From Boseongicola sp. SB0665_bin_10 (GTDB lineage Bacteria; Pseudomonadota; Alphaproteobacteria; Rhodobacterales; Rhodobacteraceae): DNA of 64,000 nt. The stretch covers positions 1 through 64,000 of the forward strand of contig VXSG01000004.1 in the NCBI GenBank assembly GCA_009838075.1, in the 5' to 3' direction. A model generated the notes under the pieces. It was not told where the DNA came from. It saw only the letters and a program-made list of their open reading frames with translations, and did not search any database. Of the stretch, positions 49,198 through 58,186 are shown one piece after another. Numbering within the stretch: the first letter of the stretch is position 1; every line of letters starts with the position of its first letter. Made by a program: the position numbers and the translations under genes.

Positions 49198-49411
49198 AGT
49201 CCACCTGACTTCGCCTGCGCCCCTCCACGCGGCAGCGGCGGTTGGTTCTGCCTTCGTCGCGTTCCCCGGCCCGGCGAGGAGGGCATCCCGAACCGGGCGA
49301 CGGCACGGGCCATCGGGACTTCGCCGCCATGCTTGCCGCTCATGCCGCGGCCGGGAATGCGCGATTGCCACGGCGAAAGCGCCGACACGGAAAATTCGGG
49401 CGGCGCTTGAG

Positions 49412-50533
49412 CTACGTTGCGCTGAGCGCGTCCGACAGGACCGCTTCCAGGACGTCAAGTGGCACGTCCTCGGCCACAAACGCTCTGCCAATGCCGCGCA
49501 CAAGCACCATCCTGAGCCGGGCATCGACGACTTTCTTGTCCTGTCTCATGAGGCCGATCAACGTTCCGGCATCCGGCAGATCCCCGGGAATGTCGGCAAG
49601 ATCGAATTTCATTCCCATGGATTCCAGATGCGCGCGGACGCGGACCGGCGCTTCCTGGGAACACAGGCCCATGCGCGCGGACATCTCGAATGCCAGGGCA
49701 CACCCAAGCGCCACGCCTTCGCCGTGCAAAAGGCGGTCTCCGTAGTTCGTGGCCGCTTCAAGCGCGTGACAGAACGTGTGCCCCAGATTGAGCAATGCGC
49801 GGTCCCCCTCCTCGGTCTCGTCTTGCGCAACGATTTCGGCTTTCATTTCCACCGAGCGGCGCACTGCCTGAGCCCTGAGATCCCGGTCACCTTCAACCAG
49901 CGTCCTGCCGTTTCCTTCCAGCCATTCGAAGAAGGCGGCGTCTCCAATCAGGCCGTATTTGACCACCTCCCCGTAGCCGGCCAGGAAATCGCGTCGTGGC
50001 AGCGTCGCGAGGGTGCCGGTATCTGCAAGGACCAGGGACGGCTGGTGGAACGATCCGACCAGGTTCTTGCCATGCGGCGAATTGATGCCCGTCTTGCCGC
50101 CGACGGAACTGTCTACCTGCGCCAGAAGCGTCGTCGGCATCTGGACAAACCTGATCCCACGTCGCAGGATCGCCGCGGCGAACCCTCCCAGATCGCCAAT
50201 GACGCCGCCGCCGAGCGCAATCATCACGTCGCGGCGTTCGACCCGCTCCTCCAGCATCCATTCGACAGTTCGTTCCAGAATGGCCCAGCTCTTCGTGGCC
50301 TCGCCGACAGGCAACGTCTGGACCACACTGCCGATTCCCTCTGCGGCAAGCCCGGCCTGCAATGTCCCGAGATGCATTTCCGCCACGGTCTCATCGGTCA
50401 GCACGGCCACGCGGGGACGCTTCAGAAACGGCCGAATCTCGACACCCGCGCGCGCTACCAGGCCTTCGCCAACGCGGACATCGTAGCTCCTGTCACCGAG
50501 CGCGACCTGAACGACCTCGTCTCTCACCGACAT
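49412..50533 (-). CDS. aroB: 3-dehydroquinate synthase
   Basis: A 373-aa NAD- and Zn-dependent enzyme of the shikimate pathway converting DAHP to 3-dehydroquinate. Motifs include ALGGGVIGDLGGFAAAI, VQMPTTLLAQVDSSVGGKTGIN, GYGEVVKYGLI and the metal ligands NLGHTFCHALE and LLHGEGVALG. It overlaps the aroK stop by 10 bp. Confidence 0.97.
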   Translation of the reverse strand: MSVRDEVVQVALGDRSYDVRVGEGLVARAGVEIRPFLKRPRVAVLTDETVAEMHLGTLQAGLAAEGIGSVVQTLPVGEATKSWAILERTVEWMLEERVERRDVMIALGGGVIGDLGGFAAAILRRGIRFVQMPTTLLAQVDSSVGGKTGINSPHGKNLVGSFHQPSLVLADTGTLATLPRRDFLAGYGEVVKYGLIGDAAFFEWLEGNGRTLVEGDRDLRAQAVRRSVEMKAEIVAQDETEEGDRALLNLGHTFCHALEAATNYGDRLLHGEGVALGCALAFEMSARMGLCSQEAPVRVRAHLESMGMKFDLADIPGDLPDAGTLIGLMRQDKKVVDARLRMVLVRGIGRAFVAEDVPLDVLEAVLSDALSAT

Positions 50534-51090
50534 TCCGCCAACACGTCATCTCGGACGCGAAGCGCCTTCAGCACGCGATCCGTCATTTCGTCAATGGTGC
50601 AGGGGGGCTCTGCATCCACCGTCACGTCTGCAAGGGCGTAGACCGGTGTGCGCACCTCATATAGTGACGCAAGCGTTTGCTTCGGACGCTTCGTGCGCAG
50701 CAGCGGTCGCGTCGACTTGTGCCGCACACGCTGCCAAAGCAGGTCAAGGTCGGCACGCAGCCAGACCGAGAGCCCCTGCTCACCAATCAACGTCCGGTTG
50801 TTCTCGCGGAGAAACGCCCCGCCCCCGGTCGCCAGAACCATGGGCTCGCCCCCCAGGAGTCGCGCAATCACCTGCGTCTCCCGGGCGCGAAAGAACTCCT
50901 CGCCATCGCGTTCGAAGATCTCCGCGATGGTCCGGCTCGCCGCCCGTTCGATCTCCGCATCACTGTCAAGAAACGGGACATCCAGACGCTTTGCCAAAGC
51001 GGTTCCAATGGCGCTCTTGCCGGCTCCCATCATCCCCACCATCACGACGGTTTTCCTTAGCTTGAATGGCAAAGCAGACGCTTCCCGCAT
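50524..51090 (-). CDS. aroK: Shikimate kinase
   Basis: A 188-aa kinase producing shikimate-3-phosphate. Walker A VGMMGAGKSAIG, DSDAEIE, shikimate-binding FFRARETQVI and VLATGGGAFLRENNR, and lid region RPLLRT. The tracked ORF (to 51786) is overlong; the ATG at 51090 is preferred, with a weak ribosome site. aroK-aroB is the usual pair; aroA is 26 kb away in this window. Confidence 0.96.
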   Translation of the reverse strand: MREASALPFKLRKTVVMVGMMGAGKSAIGTALAKRLDVPFLDSDAEIERAASRTIAEIFERDGEEFFRARETQVIARLLGGEPMVLATGGGAFLRENNRTLIGEQGLSVWLRADLDLLWQRVRHKSTRPLLRTKRPKQTLASLYEVRTPVYALADVTVDAEPPCTIDEMTDRVLKALRVRDDVLAECR

Positions 51091-51136
51091 CACTTTTCGC
51101 GTTGCTGACCTGAATGGCGTGATCTTCTTGCAAATA

Positions 51137-51151
51137 CCAGATATAATCTGG
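51137..51151. promoter_or_regulatory. Palindrome with embedded TATAAT between aroK and the xerD operon
   Basis: CCAGATATAATCTGG: perfect 6-bp arms around ATA, containing TATAAT on the plus strand (51142-51147). It sits between divergent aroK and the 44-aa ORF. It could be a -10 box for the plus-strand operon and an operator. No good -35 was found. Confidence 0.45.
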
Positions 51152-51207
51152 CAGACGCGGCCGGATTCGGCATGATCCTGCAATGCTGGTACAAGAGGCG
51201 CATCAAG

Positions 51208-51342
51208 ATGCTTCGTCTTCTGAAACTCGTGTTCGTTGTGTTGATCCTTCTCGGTGGAGCGGTGATCGTCTACGCATATGTGGGCGACCTGAGCCCGAAA
51301 CAGGTCACCGTTAGCGCCCCGGTGGAACTGGATGGCGGCTAG
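51208..51342 (+). CDS. Small single-pass membrane protein (44 aa)
   Basis: Absent from the ORF track because of its length. It reads MLRLLKLVFVVLILLGGAVIVYAYVGDLSP and ends VTVSAPVELDGG: one membrane segment followed by a short polar tail. AAGAGG lies 9 nt before the ATG; an in-frame ATG at 51172 would add 12 residues. It overlaps the next gene by 11 bp, which supports it as a real, coupled gene. Function unknown. Confidence 0.75.
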   Translation: MLRLLKLVFVVLILLGGAVIVYAYVGDLSPKQVTVSAPVELDGG

Positions 51343-52882
51343 TTCAGCTTTCGTGCGGCTGGCATGCGGCATTCTCGTCGCGCGATTCCTGCTGGCTGCC
51401 GCGTGGGCAGGCGACCATCCGCTCTCCGCAATTGACTGGCTTTCGAATTCCGTGGCACCTCCACAGGCCGAATCGGCCCCCCCGAACGACGTGACTCCGC
51501 TTGCCGCGCTGCCGTCGGAAATCGCGGTACTGCCTCTCGACGGGAACACGCCGGACGGCGTGGGCCTGCAACCTGCGGAGCAGCTCGGACTGGCGCCCGG
51601 CCTCTGGGGTCGCAGTTCAGCCGCCGATCTTGCCCGCGCCGTTTCAACCCTTCCGGACGGCAGCAATGCGCCACCTGTACTCAATCGCTTTCTGCGCGAC
51701 GTGCTGACGGGCCAGTTTGACCCGCCGATAGACGCGGCCATCGACGACAGGTTCTTTCTTGCGCGGATCGACCGACTCCTGTCCATGGGTCACTTGCAGG
51801 AAGCGGACGAGATCATTCGCCGGGCCGGGCCGGAGGAATCTCGGCGGTTTCGCCGCGCCTTCGACATCGCATTGCTGACGGGCAACGAGACCGAGGCCTG
51901 CCGCATCATCGAGAACGCGCCGGACATTTCGCCAACCTATCCGGCACGCATCTTTTGCCTCGCCCGGCTCGGAAACTGGGATGTTGCAGCGCTCACGCTT
52001 GGAAACGCGGAAGCGCTTGGAATCCTGGCTCCGGAGGAAGAAGAGCTTCTGCTGCACTTTCTTGATCCCGAACTCTTCGAAGGCGACCCGCTTCCAGCAC
52101 CGCCACGGCTCCCCTCGCCCCTGCAATTCCGGCTGTTCGAGGCCGTCGGCGAACGCATCCCGACCGAGCAATTGCCGGTCGCCTTTGCTGTGGCGGACCT
52201 CTCAAGCACAACCGGATGGAAGGCTCGACTTCGAGCTGCCGAGCGCCTTACGGCGGCAGGCGCGCTGCCGGTCAGCCGCCTGCTCGAAGTCTATGCGGAA
52301 GGAAAGCCGGCTGCGTCCGGCGGCATTTGGGAGCGCGTCAGCGCAGTCGGGTCCCTGATGACCGCCCTGAAGTCCGAAGACGGCGGTCTCGTGAGTCCGG
52401 CCCTGGCGCCCGCATGGAAGGCGGCCAATGCCGGGGGCTACGAAAAGGCCCTTGCGAAATGGCTTGCGGCACGCCTTGAAGGCCGGGATCTTTCGGATCC
52501 GGCCATGCGCATTGCCTTCGAGATCGCGTTGCTTGCGGAAGATCCGGTGCTCGCCGAGCATTTTGCGGGCGACCGCAGAGAAAGCCAGTTCCTGCTCGCG
52601 ATTGCAAAGGGGCTTCGCGGCGCATTGCCCGGCCCGAACATGCTTGCGCAAGCCGTCGTTCGCGGTCTCGCGGCACATGGCCCGAGCCCCGCCTACCGTG
52701 TCTTGATCGAGGGAGATCGCGAAGGAGAAGCCCTCTTTCGCGCGCTTCTGCAGCTCATGGACGGGGCGGCGGGCAACCCGTATGCCACGCAGCAATCCCT
52801 CATGCTGCTGCGAACTCTTGGCCTTGAACCCCTGGCCCGGCAGGTTGCAATCGAACTGGTGCTGGAACACGGCAGGGCATGA
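51332..52882 (+). CDS. Exported protein of unknown function upstream of xerD
   Basis: A 516-aa protein I cannot assign to a characterised family. The N terminus looks like a signal peptide (SAFVRLACGILVARFLLAAAWAG). The rest is Ala/Leu-rich and helical with TPR/HEAT-like pairs of helices (LLSMGHLQEADEIIRRAGPEESRRFRRAFDIALLTG, ARIFCLARLGNWDVAALTLGNAEALG). It starts inside the end of the 44-aa ORF and its stop overlaps the xerD start by 4 bp, so all three are coupled. A periplasmic helical-repeat protein is the best structural guess. Confidence 0.82.
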   Translation: MAASSAFVRLACGILVARFLLAAAWAGDHPLSAIDWLSNSVAPPQAESAPPNDVTPLAALPSEIAVLPLDGNTPDGVGLQPAEQLGLAPGLWGRSSAADLARAVSTLPDGSNAPPVLNRFLRDVLTGQFDPPIDAAIDDRFFLARIDRLLSMGHLQEADEIIRRAGPEESRRFRRAFDIALLTGNETEACRIIENAPDISPTYPARIFCLARLGNWDVAALTLGNAEALGILAPEEEELLLHFLDPELFEGDPLPAPPRLPSPLQFRLFEAVGERIPTEQLPVAFAVADLSSTTGWKARLRAAERLTAAGALPVSRLLEVYAEGKPAASGGIWERVSAVGSLMTALKSEDGGLVSPALAPAWKAANAGGYEKALAKWLAARLEGRDLSDPAMRIAFEIALLAEDPVLAEHFAGDRRESQFLLAIAKGLRGALPGPNMLAQAVVRGLAAHGPSPAYRVLIEGDREGEALFRALLQLMDGAAGNPYATQQSLMLLRTLGLEPLARQVAIELVLEHGRA

Positions 52883-53805
52883 ACGAGTCGGAGCGCATCA
52901 CGACCTTTCTCGACGCCCAGGTCGCCGAACTCAATGCTTCCCGGAATACGCAAGTGGCCTATGCACGGGATCTGAAGGATTTTCTGGGATGGCTGAAGAC
53001 AAGGAAGTTGGCGCTGCTGACCGTCAACCAGACGGGGATCGAAGATTACCTCATTGACCTTGACGCATTGGGTCTGGCACGCTCAACCCGCGTCCGTCGC
53101 CTCTCCGCCGTCCGGCAATTCTATCGCTTTGCATTTGAATCGGGCTGGCGTCGCGACAACCCCGCGATCCGCGTAAAGGGTCCCGCCCCTGAAAGGCGCC
53201 TGCCAGGAACCTTGTCCGAAGACGAGGTTGAGCGCCTTCTCGAAGCGGCGCGCGAAACAGGCCGCCTGAATGACCGGCTTCGGAATGCCTGCCTGATGGA
53301 GATTCTCTATGCGACAGGCTCAAGGGTCAGCGAATTGGTTTCGTTGCCCGTCACGGCCGCACGGGGAAATCCGAAATTGCTTCTCATGCGTGGCAAGGGG
53401 GGCAAGGAACGAATCTTGCCGCTCTCCGAACCAGCCCGTCTCGCACTGTCCGCCTGGCTGGAAAGACGGGACGCATTGGAGGAAGTTGCCCGCAAGAACA
53501 GAGGCGTTCCGCCATCGCGATATCTCTTTCCGTCGCGCGGCAGGTCCGGACACCTTACGCGGCACAGATTCTATCAGTTGGTCAAGGAGCTTGCCGTCGC
53601 GGCAGGCATTTCGCCAGGCAGGGTCACTCCACACACCCTGCGACACGCCTTTGCCACGCACCTGCTCGCCAGGGGCGCCGACCTTCGTGCCATCCAGACC
53701 CTTCTGGGCCATTCAGACATCGCCACAACCGAGATATACACCCATGTGCTCGAGGACCGCGTCAAGGAACTCGTTCTGGAACATCACCCGCTTGCGAAAG
53801 AATGA
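52879..53805 (+). CDS. xerD: Site-specific tyrosine recombinase XerD
   Basis: A 308-aa recombinase that with XerC resolves chromosome dimers at dif. An N-terminal SAM-like domain (ITTFLDAQVAELNASRNTQVAYARDLKDFLGWL) precedes the catalytic domain. All active-site residues are visible: R149 (TGSRVSEL), K173 (RGKGGKER), H252/R255 (PHTLRHAFATHLL), H278 (LLGHSDI) and Y287 (TTEIYTHV). No dif-like site was recognised in the window. It is coupled to the exported protein upstream. Confidence 0.94.
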   Translation: MNESERITTFLDAQVAELNASRNTQVAYARDLKDFLGWLKTRKLALLTVNQTGIEDYLIDLDALGLARSTRVRRLSAVRQFYRFAFESGWRRDNPAIRVKGPAPERRLPGTLSEDEVERLLEAARETGRLNDRLRNACLMEILYATGSRVSELVSLPVTAARGNPKLLLMRGKGGKERILPLSEPARLALSAWLERRDALEEVARKNRGVPPSRYLFPSRGRSGHLTRHRFYQLVKELAVAAGISPGRVTPHTLRHAFATHLLARGADLRAIQTLLGHSDIATTEIYTHVLEDRVKELVLEHHPLAKE

Positions 53806-53990
53806 AGCCGCCAGAACCGTTCCGCCGGTTCACGGTCGGATTCGAACACGAAGCATCAGGATCCCTGCCACGCGGAGCGGGACCTCCACGTCCGTGCAGC
53901 CATGCCCCGTCGGCGAATCCTGGTCCGCACCCGAACATCTCTTCCTTGAATGACTCCCGCCGGCACTTCATATTGCGAGAATGGCCTTGA

Positions 53991-55310
53991 TTGGCGAATA
54001 GGATGGACGGCGCACTTTCACTGATCGACGCCGGTTTCTGGGTGACGTGCGGCGCCATCCTGCTGCTGCTGATCCTGTCCGCCTTCTTTTCCGGCAGCGA
54101 GACCGCGTTGACTGCCGCTTCTCGCGGCAAGCTCAAGGCACGTGCCGAGAAGGGCGAGCGCGGCGCCGCGCGTGCTCTCGAGGTGACCGAAGACAGCGAG
54201 CGTCTTATCGGATCGGTGCTTCTCGGCAACAACCTCGTCAATATCCTGGCCACTTCCCTCGCAACGGCGATGTTCACGCGCGCCTTTGGCGAAAGCGGCG
54301 TTGCCCTGGCCACGCTGCTCATGACGCTCCTGGTGCTGATATTCGCGGAGGTCCTGCCGAAGACCTACGCGATCTCGAATGCCGAGCCAGCTGCCAGCCG
54401 GGTCGCCCGACCCATCGGATGGCTTGTCCTTGTCCTGAACCCGGTCGTGCATGCCGTGCGATCCGTCGTGCGCGGCGTGCTGTTCTTGTTCGGTGTCCGG
54501 ATTGACCCGGACAGCCGCATCCTCTCCGTGCGCGAGGAAATCGCCGGCGCCCTTCGGCTCGGCCATTCGGAAGGTGTTCTCGAAAAGGAACATCGCGACC
54601 GAATGCTGGCGGCACTTGATCTCGGCGAGCGAACCGTCGAGGAGATAATGCTCCACCGCAGCCAGATCGAAATGATCGATGCCGACCTGCCGCCACAGCA
54701 GATCATCGAACTCTGCCTAAACTCGGCACATACACGCCTGCCGATCTTTCGTGGCGAGCAGGAGAACATCATCGGAGTCTTGCACGCGAAGGAACTGCTT
54801 CGCGCAATTCATCCTCGCCTCTCAGACCTCGAGACGAATTCCGATCCGTTTGAGGGGTTCGACCCGATGGACGTGGCCAAGAAGCCCTATTTCGTCCCGG
54901 AGACCACGACGCTCGATGACCAGATGCGTCAATTCCTTCACCGGTCAACCCATTTTGCCCTGGTCGTCGACGAATACGGCGCGCTGGAAGGCCTGATCAC
55001 GCTCGAGGACATCCTTGAGGAGATCGTCGGCGAAATCACTGACGAACTGGATCCTGACGAGGTGCATCCGCTGCAGCGAACCGAAGGTGGAGATTGCGTG
55101 GTCGATGGAGCCATGACGATCCGGGATTTGAACCGTGCGACGGACTGGTCCCTGCCGGACAACGAAGCCGTGACGGTCGCGGGCCTCGTGATCCATGAAG
55201 CCCAGACAATTCCCACGGTTGGCCAGGTCTTTTCGTTCCACGGATTCCGATTCGAGATCCTGGAACGCCACAACAACCGGATCACGCGCCTCAAGATCGC
55301 GGCGCTCTGA
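53991..55310 (+). CDS. CNNM/CorC-HlyC family protein with CBS domains
   Basis: A 439-aa membrane protein: a DUF21 transmembrane domain (about 15-150, with LSAFFSGSETALTAASRGKL), two CBS domains (residues about 200-330, EIMLHRSQIEMIDAD, HFALVVDEYGALEGLITLEDILEEIVGEI) and a C-terminal CorC/HlyC domain (VDGAMTIRDLNRATDW). Members act in Mg/Co export. The start is uncertain: TTG at 53991 or ATG at 54003. Transcribed in the same direction as xerD, 185 bp further on. Confidence 0.92.
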   Translation: MANRMDGALSLIDAGFWVTCGAILLLLILSAFFSGSETALTAASRGKLKARAEKGERGAARALEVTEDSERLIGSVLLGNNLVNILATSLATAMFTRAFGESGVALATLLMTLLVLIFAEVLPKTYAISNAEPAASRVARPIGWLVLVLNPVVHAVRSVVRGVLFLFGVRIDPDSRILSVREEIAGALRLGHSEGVLEKEHRDRMLAALDLGERTVEEIMLHRSQIEMIDADLPPQQIIELCLNSAHTRLPIFRGEQENIIGVLHAKELLRAIHPRLSDLETNSDPFEGFDPMDVAKKPYFVPETTTLDDQMRQFLHRSTHFALVVDEYGALEGLITLEDILEEIVGEITDELDPDEVHPLQRTEGGDCVVDGAMTIRDLNRATDWSLPDNEAVTVAGLVIHEAQTIPTVGQVFSFHGFRFEILERHNNRITRLKIAAL

Positions 55311-55447
55311 CACCATCCAGCCTGATGCGGATTGCCAAGGCTTCGACGCGCCCCGGCGGCAGACGGACGGCTGCCTGGGCCCGTCTTCAAACGGCGACGC
55401 GCTGCACTGCCAGCCGGCACTTCCAGGTCGTTCCGGCATGGCTGCGC

Positions 55448-58183
55448 TCATCGTTCGGTGAGCTTCAGCTCGATCCGCCGGTTCTGCGCCCGGGCTGCGT
55501 CGGTGTCCTCCGGGTTGACCGGCCGGTATTCGCCGAATCCCGCGGCGGCCAGCCGTTCCGGCGGGAAGCCCAGCGTCCCGGTCATGTATTTCACCACCGA
55601 CAGCGCGCGGCCCGCGCTGAGCTCCCAGTTGTCCGCGAACGCGCCCGCCACCACCACCGGCGCGTTGTCGGTGTGCCCGTCGACCCGCAGCACCCAGTCG
55701 AGGTTCGGCGGGATCTCGTCGGCCACCTCCTCGAGGATCCCCGCGACCTCCTCGATCGACGCCTGCCCCTCCGGCAGCAGCGTCGCCGAGCCGCTCTCGA
55801 ACAGCACCTCCGACGGGAACAGGAACCGGTCGCCGACGACCCGCACACCCTCCCGGTCGCCCAGGACCCGCCGCAGCGTGCCGAAGAACTCCGACCGGTA
55901 GGCGGCGAGGTCGACCACCTCCTCGTCCAGCGCCGCCTTCTCGCGCCGCAGCCGCTCCGCCTCCGCCGCCTCCAGCGCCGCGCGCCGCCGCTGCTCCGCC
56001 GCCACGCGGGCCAGCGCCCGGTTCAGCCGGCTCCCCAGCGCGTCGATCCGCACCCGGGACTCCCTGTCCCGCTCCTCGGCGCTGTCCAGGAGCCTCGAGA
56101 GCTCCGCCAGCTGGCCCCGGAGCGCGGCCACCTGCGCGTTCAGCAGCGCCACCTCGCGCTGCGCCCGCGAGGAGATCTCCCGCTCCTCCGCCAGCTGCCG
56201 GCCGGCCGTGTCGAGGAGGGCCTGCCTCCGGTCCCGCTCGTCGATCGCGCCCGCGCGCGCGTCCTCCGCCGCCAGCCGCGCCGCAAGCGCGGCGGCCAGC
56301 TCCTCGCGCAGCCGCGCAGCGTCCGCCTCCGCGTCCGCCTCCGCGTCCCGCAGCGCCGACACCTCCTCCCGGAGCCTGTCGCGGGCCGCCGCCAGCAGCG
56401 CCAGCTCGGCCAACGCGCCGTCCCGGCCGGACTCCGCCTCCTCAAGCAGGCCTTCCGCGCGGCCGAGCCGCGCGAGGGCCTCGTCAAGCCGCGCGTTCAG
56501 CTCCTCCCCGGCCGCGCCGGCCGCCGCCAGCTCGGCCAGCGCGCCGTCCCGGCCGGACTCCGCCTCCTCAAGCAGGCCCTCCGCGAGGACGAGCTTCGCG
56601 ACCACCTCGGCAAGCCGCGCGTTCAGCTCCTCCTCGGCCGCGTTGGCCGCCGCGAGCAGGGCAAGCGTCTCCTCGGCGTCCTTCCGCGCCTCCTCGAGCT
56701 GGAGCGACAGCGCGGTCAGCTCGGCGTTCGAGTTGCGCAGCCTCTCGCGCAGCGCCTCCGCGATCGCCGCCTCCGCGAGCCGCGCCGCCTCCTTCGCGTC
56801 AAGCTCCGCCTGCGCGCTGTCGGCCTGCGCCAGCAGCTCCCTGATGACCGCCGCGTCGGCCTCGGCGCCGCTGCGGGCACTGCCAAGCTCGGCCCGGGCC
56901 TCGGCCAGCGACGCCGCGGCCTCGGCCCCGGCGGCCTCCGAGCGCTCCAGCGCCGCCAGCGCGTCCGCCAGGGACGCGTCGCGCGCCGCAATGTCGGCCA
57001 GGGCACGGGCCAGCAGCGCGGCGGTCTCGGTCTCGGTCACTTCCGACCGCTCAAGCGCCGCGTAGGCTTCCGCCAGGGACACGTCGCGCGCCTCGATGTC
57101 GGCAAGGGCACGGGCCAGCAACGCCGCGGTCTCCGCCTCGGTGGATTCAGACCGCTCGAGGGCGGCGCGGGCTTCCGCAAGGGACGCGTTGCGCGCCTCG
57201 ACGTCAGCCAGGGCGCGGACCAGCAGCGCCGCGGTCTCCGCCTCGGTCATTTCGGACTGCTCAAGCGCCGCCAGGGCTTGCGCAAGGGACACGTCCCGCG
57301 CCTCGATGTCGGCAAGGGCACGAACCAGCAACGCCGCGGTCTCCGCCTCGGTGATTTCCGACTGCTCGAGTGCGGCGCGAGCTTCCGCAAGGGACGCGTC
57401 GCGCTCCTCGAGGTCGGCCAGGGCGCGGGCCAGCAACGCAGCGGTCTCCGCCTCGGAGATTTCCGATCGCCTGAGCGCCGCGAGGGCTTGCGCAAGGGAC
57501 ACGTCGCGCTCCTCGACATCGGCCAGGGCACGGACAAGCAATGCGGCAGTCTCCGCCTCGGAGATTTCAGACTGCTCAAGCGCCGCGAGAGCTTGCGTCA
57601 GGGACGCCTCGCGCGCCGCTACGTCAACCCGTAGCCGAGCCGCAACCGCCTCAAGAGTCCGGCTTTCCTCCAATGCACTGTCACGCTCGATCAGCAATGC
57701 GGCTATCTGCTCCTCAAAACTGGCGATCGTCGCATCCCGATCGCGAAGCGTGCGCGCCTGCACATCGATCTGACCCGTGAGACTCGCGATGAGCGCAGCC
57801 TGCCGGTCGGTCTCGCCCTGCAATCTTGCAATCGCTTCATCCCGCACGAGAAGCGTGTGCGCCTGCGCGTCGATCTGGCCGGTGAGATCGGCGATGAGCG
57901 CGGCCTGCCGCTCGGTCTCGCCTTGCAGCGTGGCAACGCCTTGCCGAAGTTGCGTGGCTTCCTGCTTCGACAGTCCGAGCGCCTCGCTGAGTGCCAGCAC
58001 TTCTGCCGACAGGTCGCCGAGCGCCGACTCCTGTCCCGTAATGGTCTCTCGCAGGACTGCCTGCACGAACATGAAAATCGTGAGCAGGAAAATCAGCACC
58101 AGAAGCAGGGCTGCCATGGCATCCACGAAGCCCGGCCAGATCGAACCGGACACGCGCTGCATCGACCTATGTGTCAGGGCCAT
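55448..58183 (-). CDS. Very long coiled-coil protein with MotB-like anchor and C-terminal OmpA domain
   Basis: A 911-aa protein. Residues about 22-44 form one membrane segment preceded by WPGFVDAM, whose Asp21 is placed like the proton-carrying Asp of MotB/ExbD-type stators. Residues about 45-780 are an almost unbroken Ala/Glu/Leu/Arg coiled coil, with a 35-residue period starting near residue 86 and six clear copies at 194-403. The end (about 780-911) is an OmpA/MotB peptidoglycan-binding domain (VDGHTDNAPVV, WELSAGRALSV, FGEYRPVNPED, RRIELKL). It lies 3 bp after the ExbB-like channel gene, so the two are partners. Such pairs are annotated as biopolymer transporter plus peptidoglycan-binding protein; the output is not known. 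Confidence 0.92.
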   Translation of the reverse strand: MALTHRSMQRVSGSIWPGFVDAMAALLLVLIFLLTIFMFVQAVLRETITGQESALGDLSAEVLALSEALGLSKQEATQLRQGVATLQGETERQAALIADLTGQIDAQAHTLLVRDEAIARLQGETDRQAALIASLTGQIDVQARTLRDRDATIASFEEQIAALLIERDSALEESRTLEAVAARLRVDVAAREASLTQALAALEQSEISEAETAALLVRALADVEERDVSLAQALAALRRSEISEAETAALLARALADLEERDASLAEARAALEQSEITEAETAALLVRALADIEARDVSLAQALAALEQSEMTEAETAALLVRALADVEARNASLAEARAALERSESTEAETAALLARALADIEARDVSLAEAYAALERSEVTETETAALLARALADIAARDASLADALAALERSEAAGAEAAASLAEARAELGSARSGAEADAAVIRELLAQADSAQAELDAKEAARLAEAAIAEALRERLRNSNAELTALSLQLEEARKDAEETLALLAAANAAEEELNARLAEVVAKLVLAEGLLEEAESGRDGALAELAAAGAAGEELNARLDEALARLGRAEGLLEEAESGRDGALAELALLAAARDRLREEVSALRDAEADAEADAARLREELAAALAARLAAEDARAGAIDERDRRQALLDTAGRQLAEEREISSRAQREVALLNAQVAALRGQLAELSRLLDSAEERDRESRVRIDALGSRLNRALARVAAEQRRRAALEAAEAERLRREKAALDEEVVDLAAYRSEFFGTLRRVLGDREGVRVVGDRFLFPSEVLFESGSATLLPEGQASIEEVAGILEEVADEIPPNLDWVLRVDGHTDNAPVVVAGAFADNWELSAGRALSVVKYMTGTLGFPPERLAAAGFGEYRPVNPEDTDAARAQNRRIELKLTER
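56405..56590 (-). repeat. Duplicated segment in the coiled-coil gene
   Basis: A second, separate duplication: AEGLLEEAESGRDGALAEL occurs twice about 40 residues apart, with nearly identical DNA (gcgccgtcccggccggactc in both). It points to recent internal duplication in the distal coil. Confidence 0.75.
56975..57604 (-). repeat. Six tandem 105-bp (35-aa) units in the coiled-coil gene
   Basis: Six head-to-tail copies of a 35-residue unit of the type SLAxALAALEQSEISEAETAALLxRALADxEARDx, residues 194-403, clear at both protein and DNA level. A decayed seventh follows. Units at residues 86-120 and 121-155 (LQGETxRQAALIAxLTGQIDxQA) keep the same 35-residue spacing with different sequence. Confidence 0.92.
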
Positions 58184-58186
58184 GGT

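Noticed and set aside
53835-53860. Reverse T-loop-like GGATTCGAAC after xerD
   Set aside because: T-stem positions do not pair; no cloverleaf around it.
55325-57634. A 769-aa plus-strand ORF antisense to the coiled-coil gene, with further long ORFs in other frames
   Set aside because: It arises because the GC-rich coil codons leave stops rare on the other strand. It is Arg/Gln-rich with no domain, whereas the minus strand encodes a clear anchor and OmpA domain.
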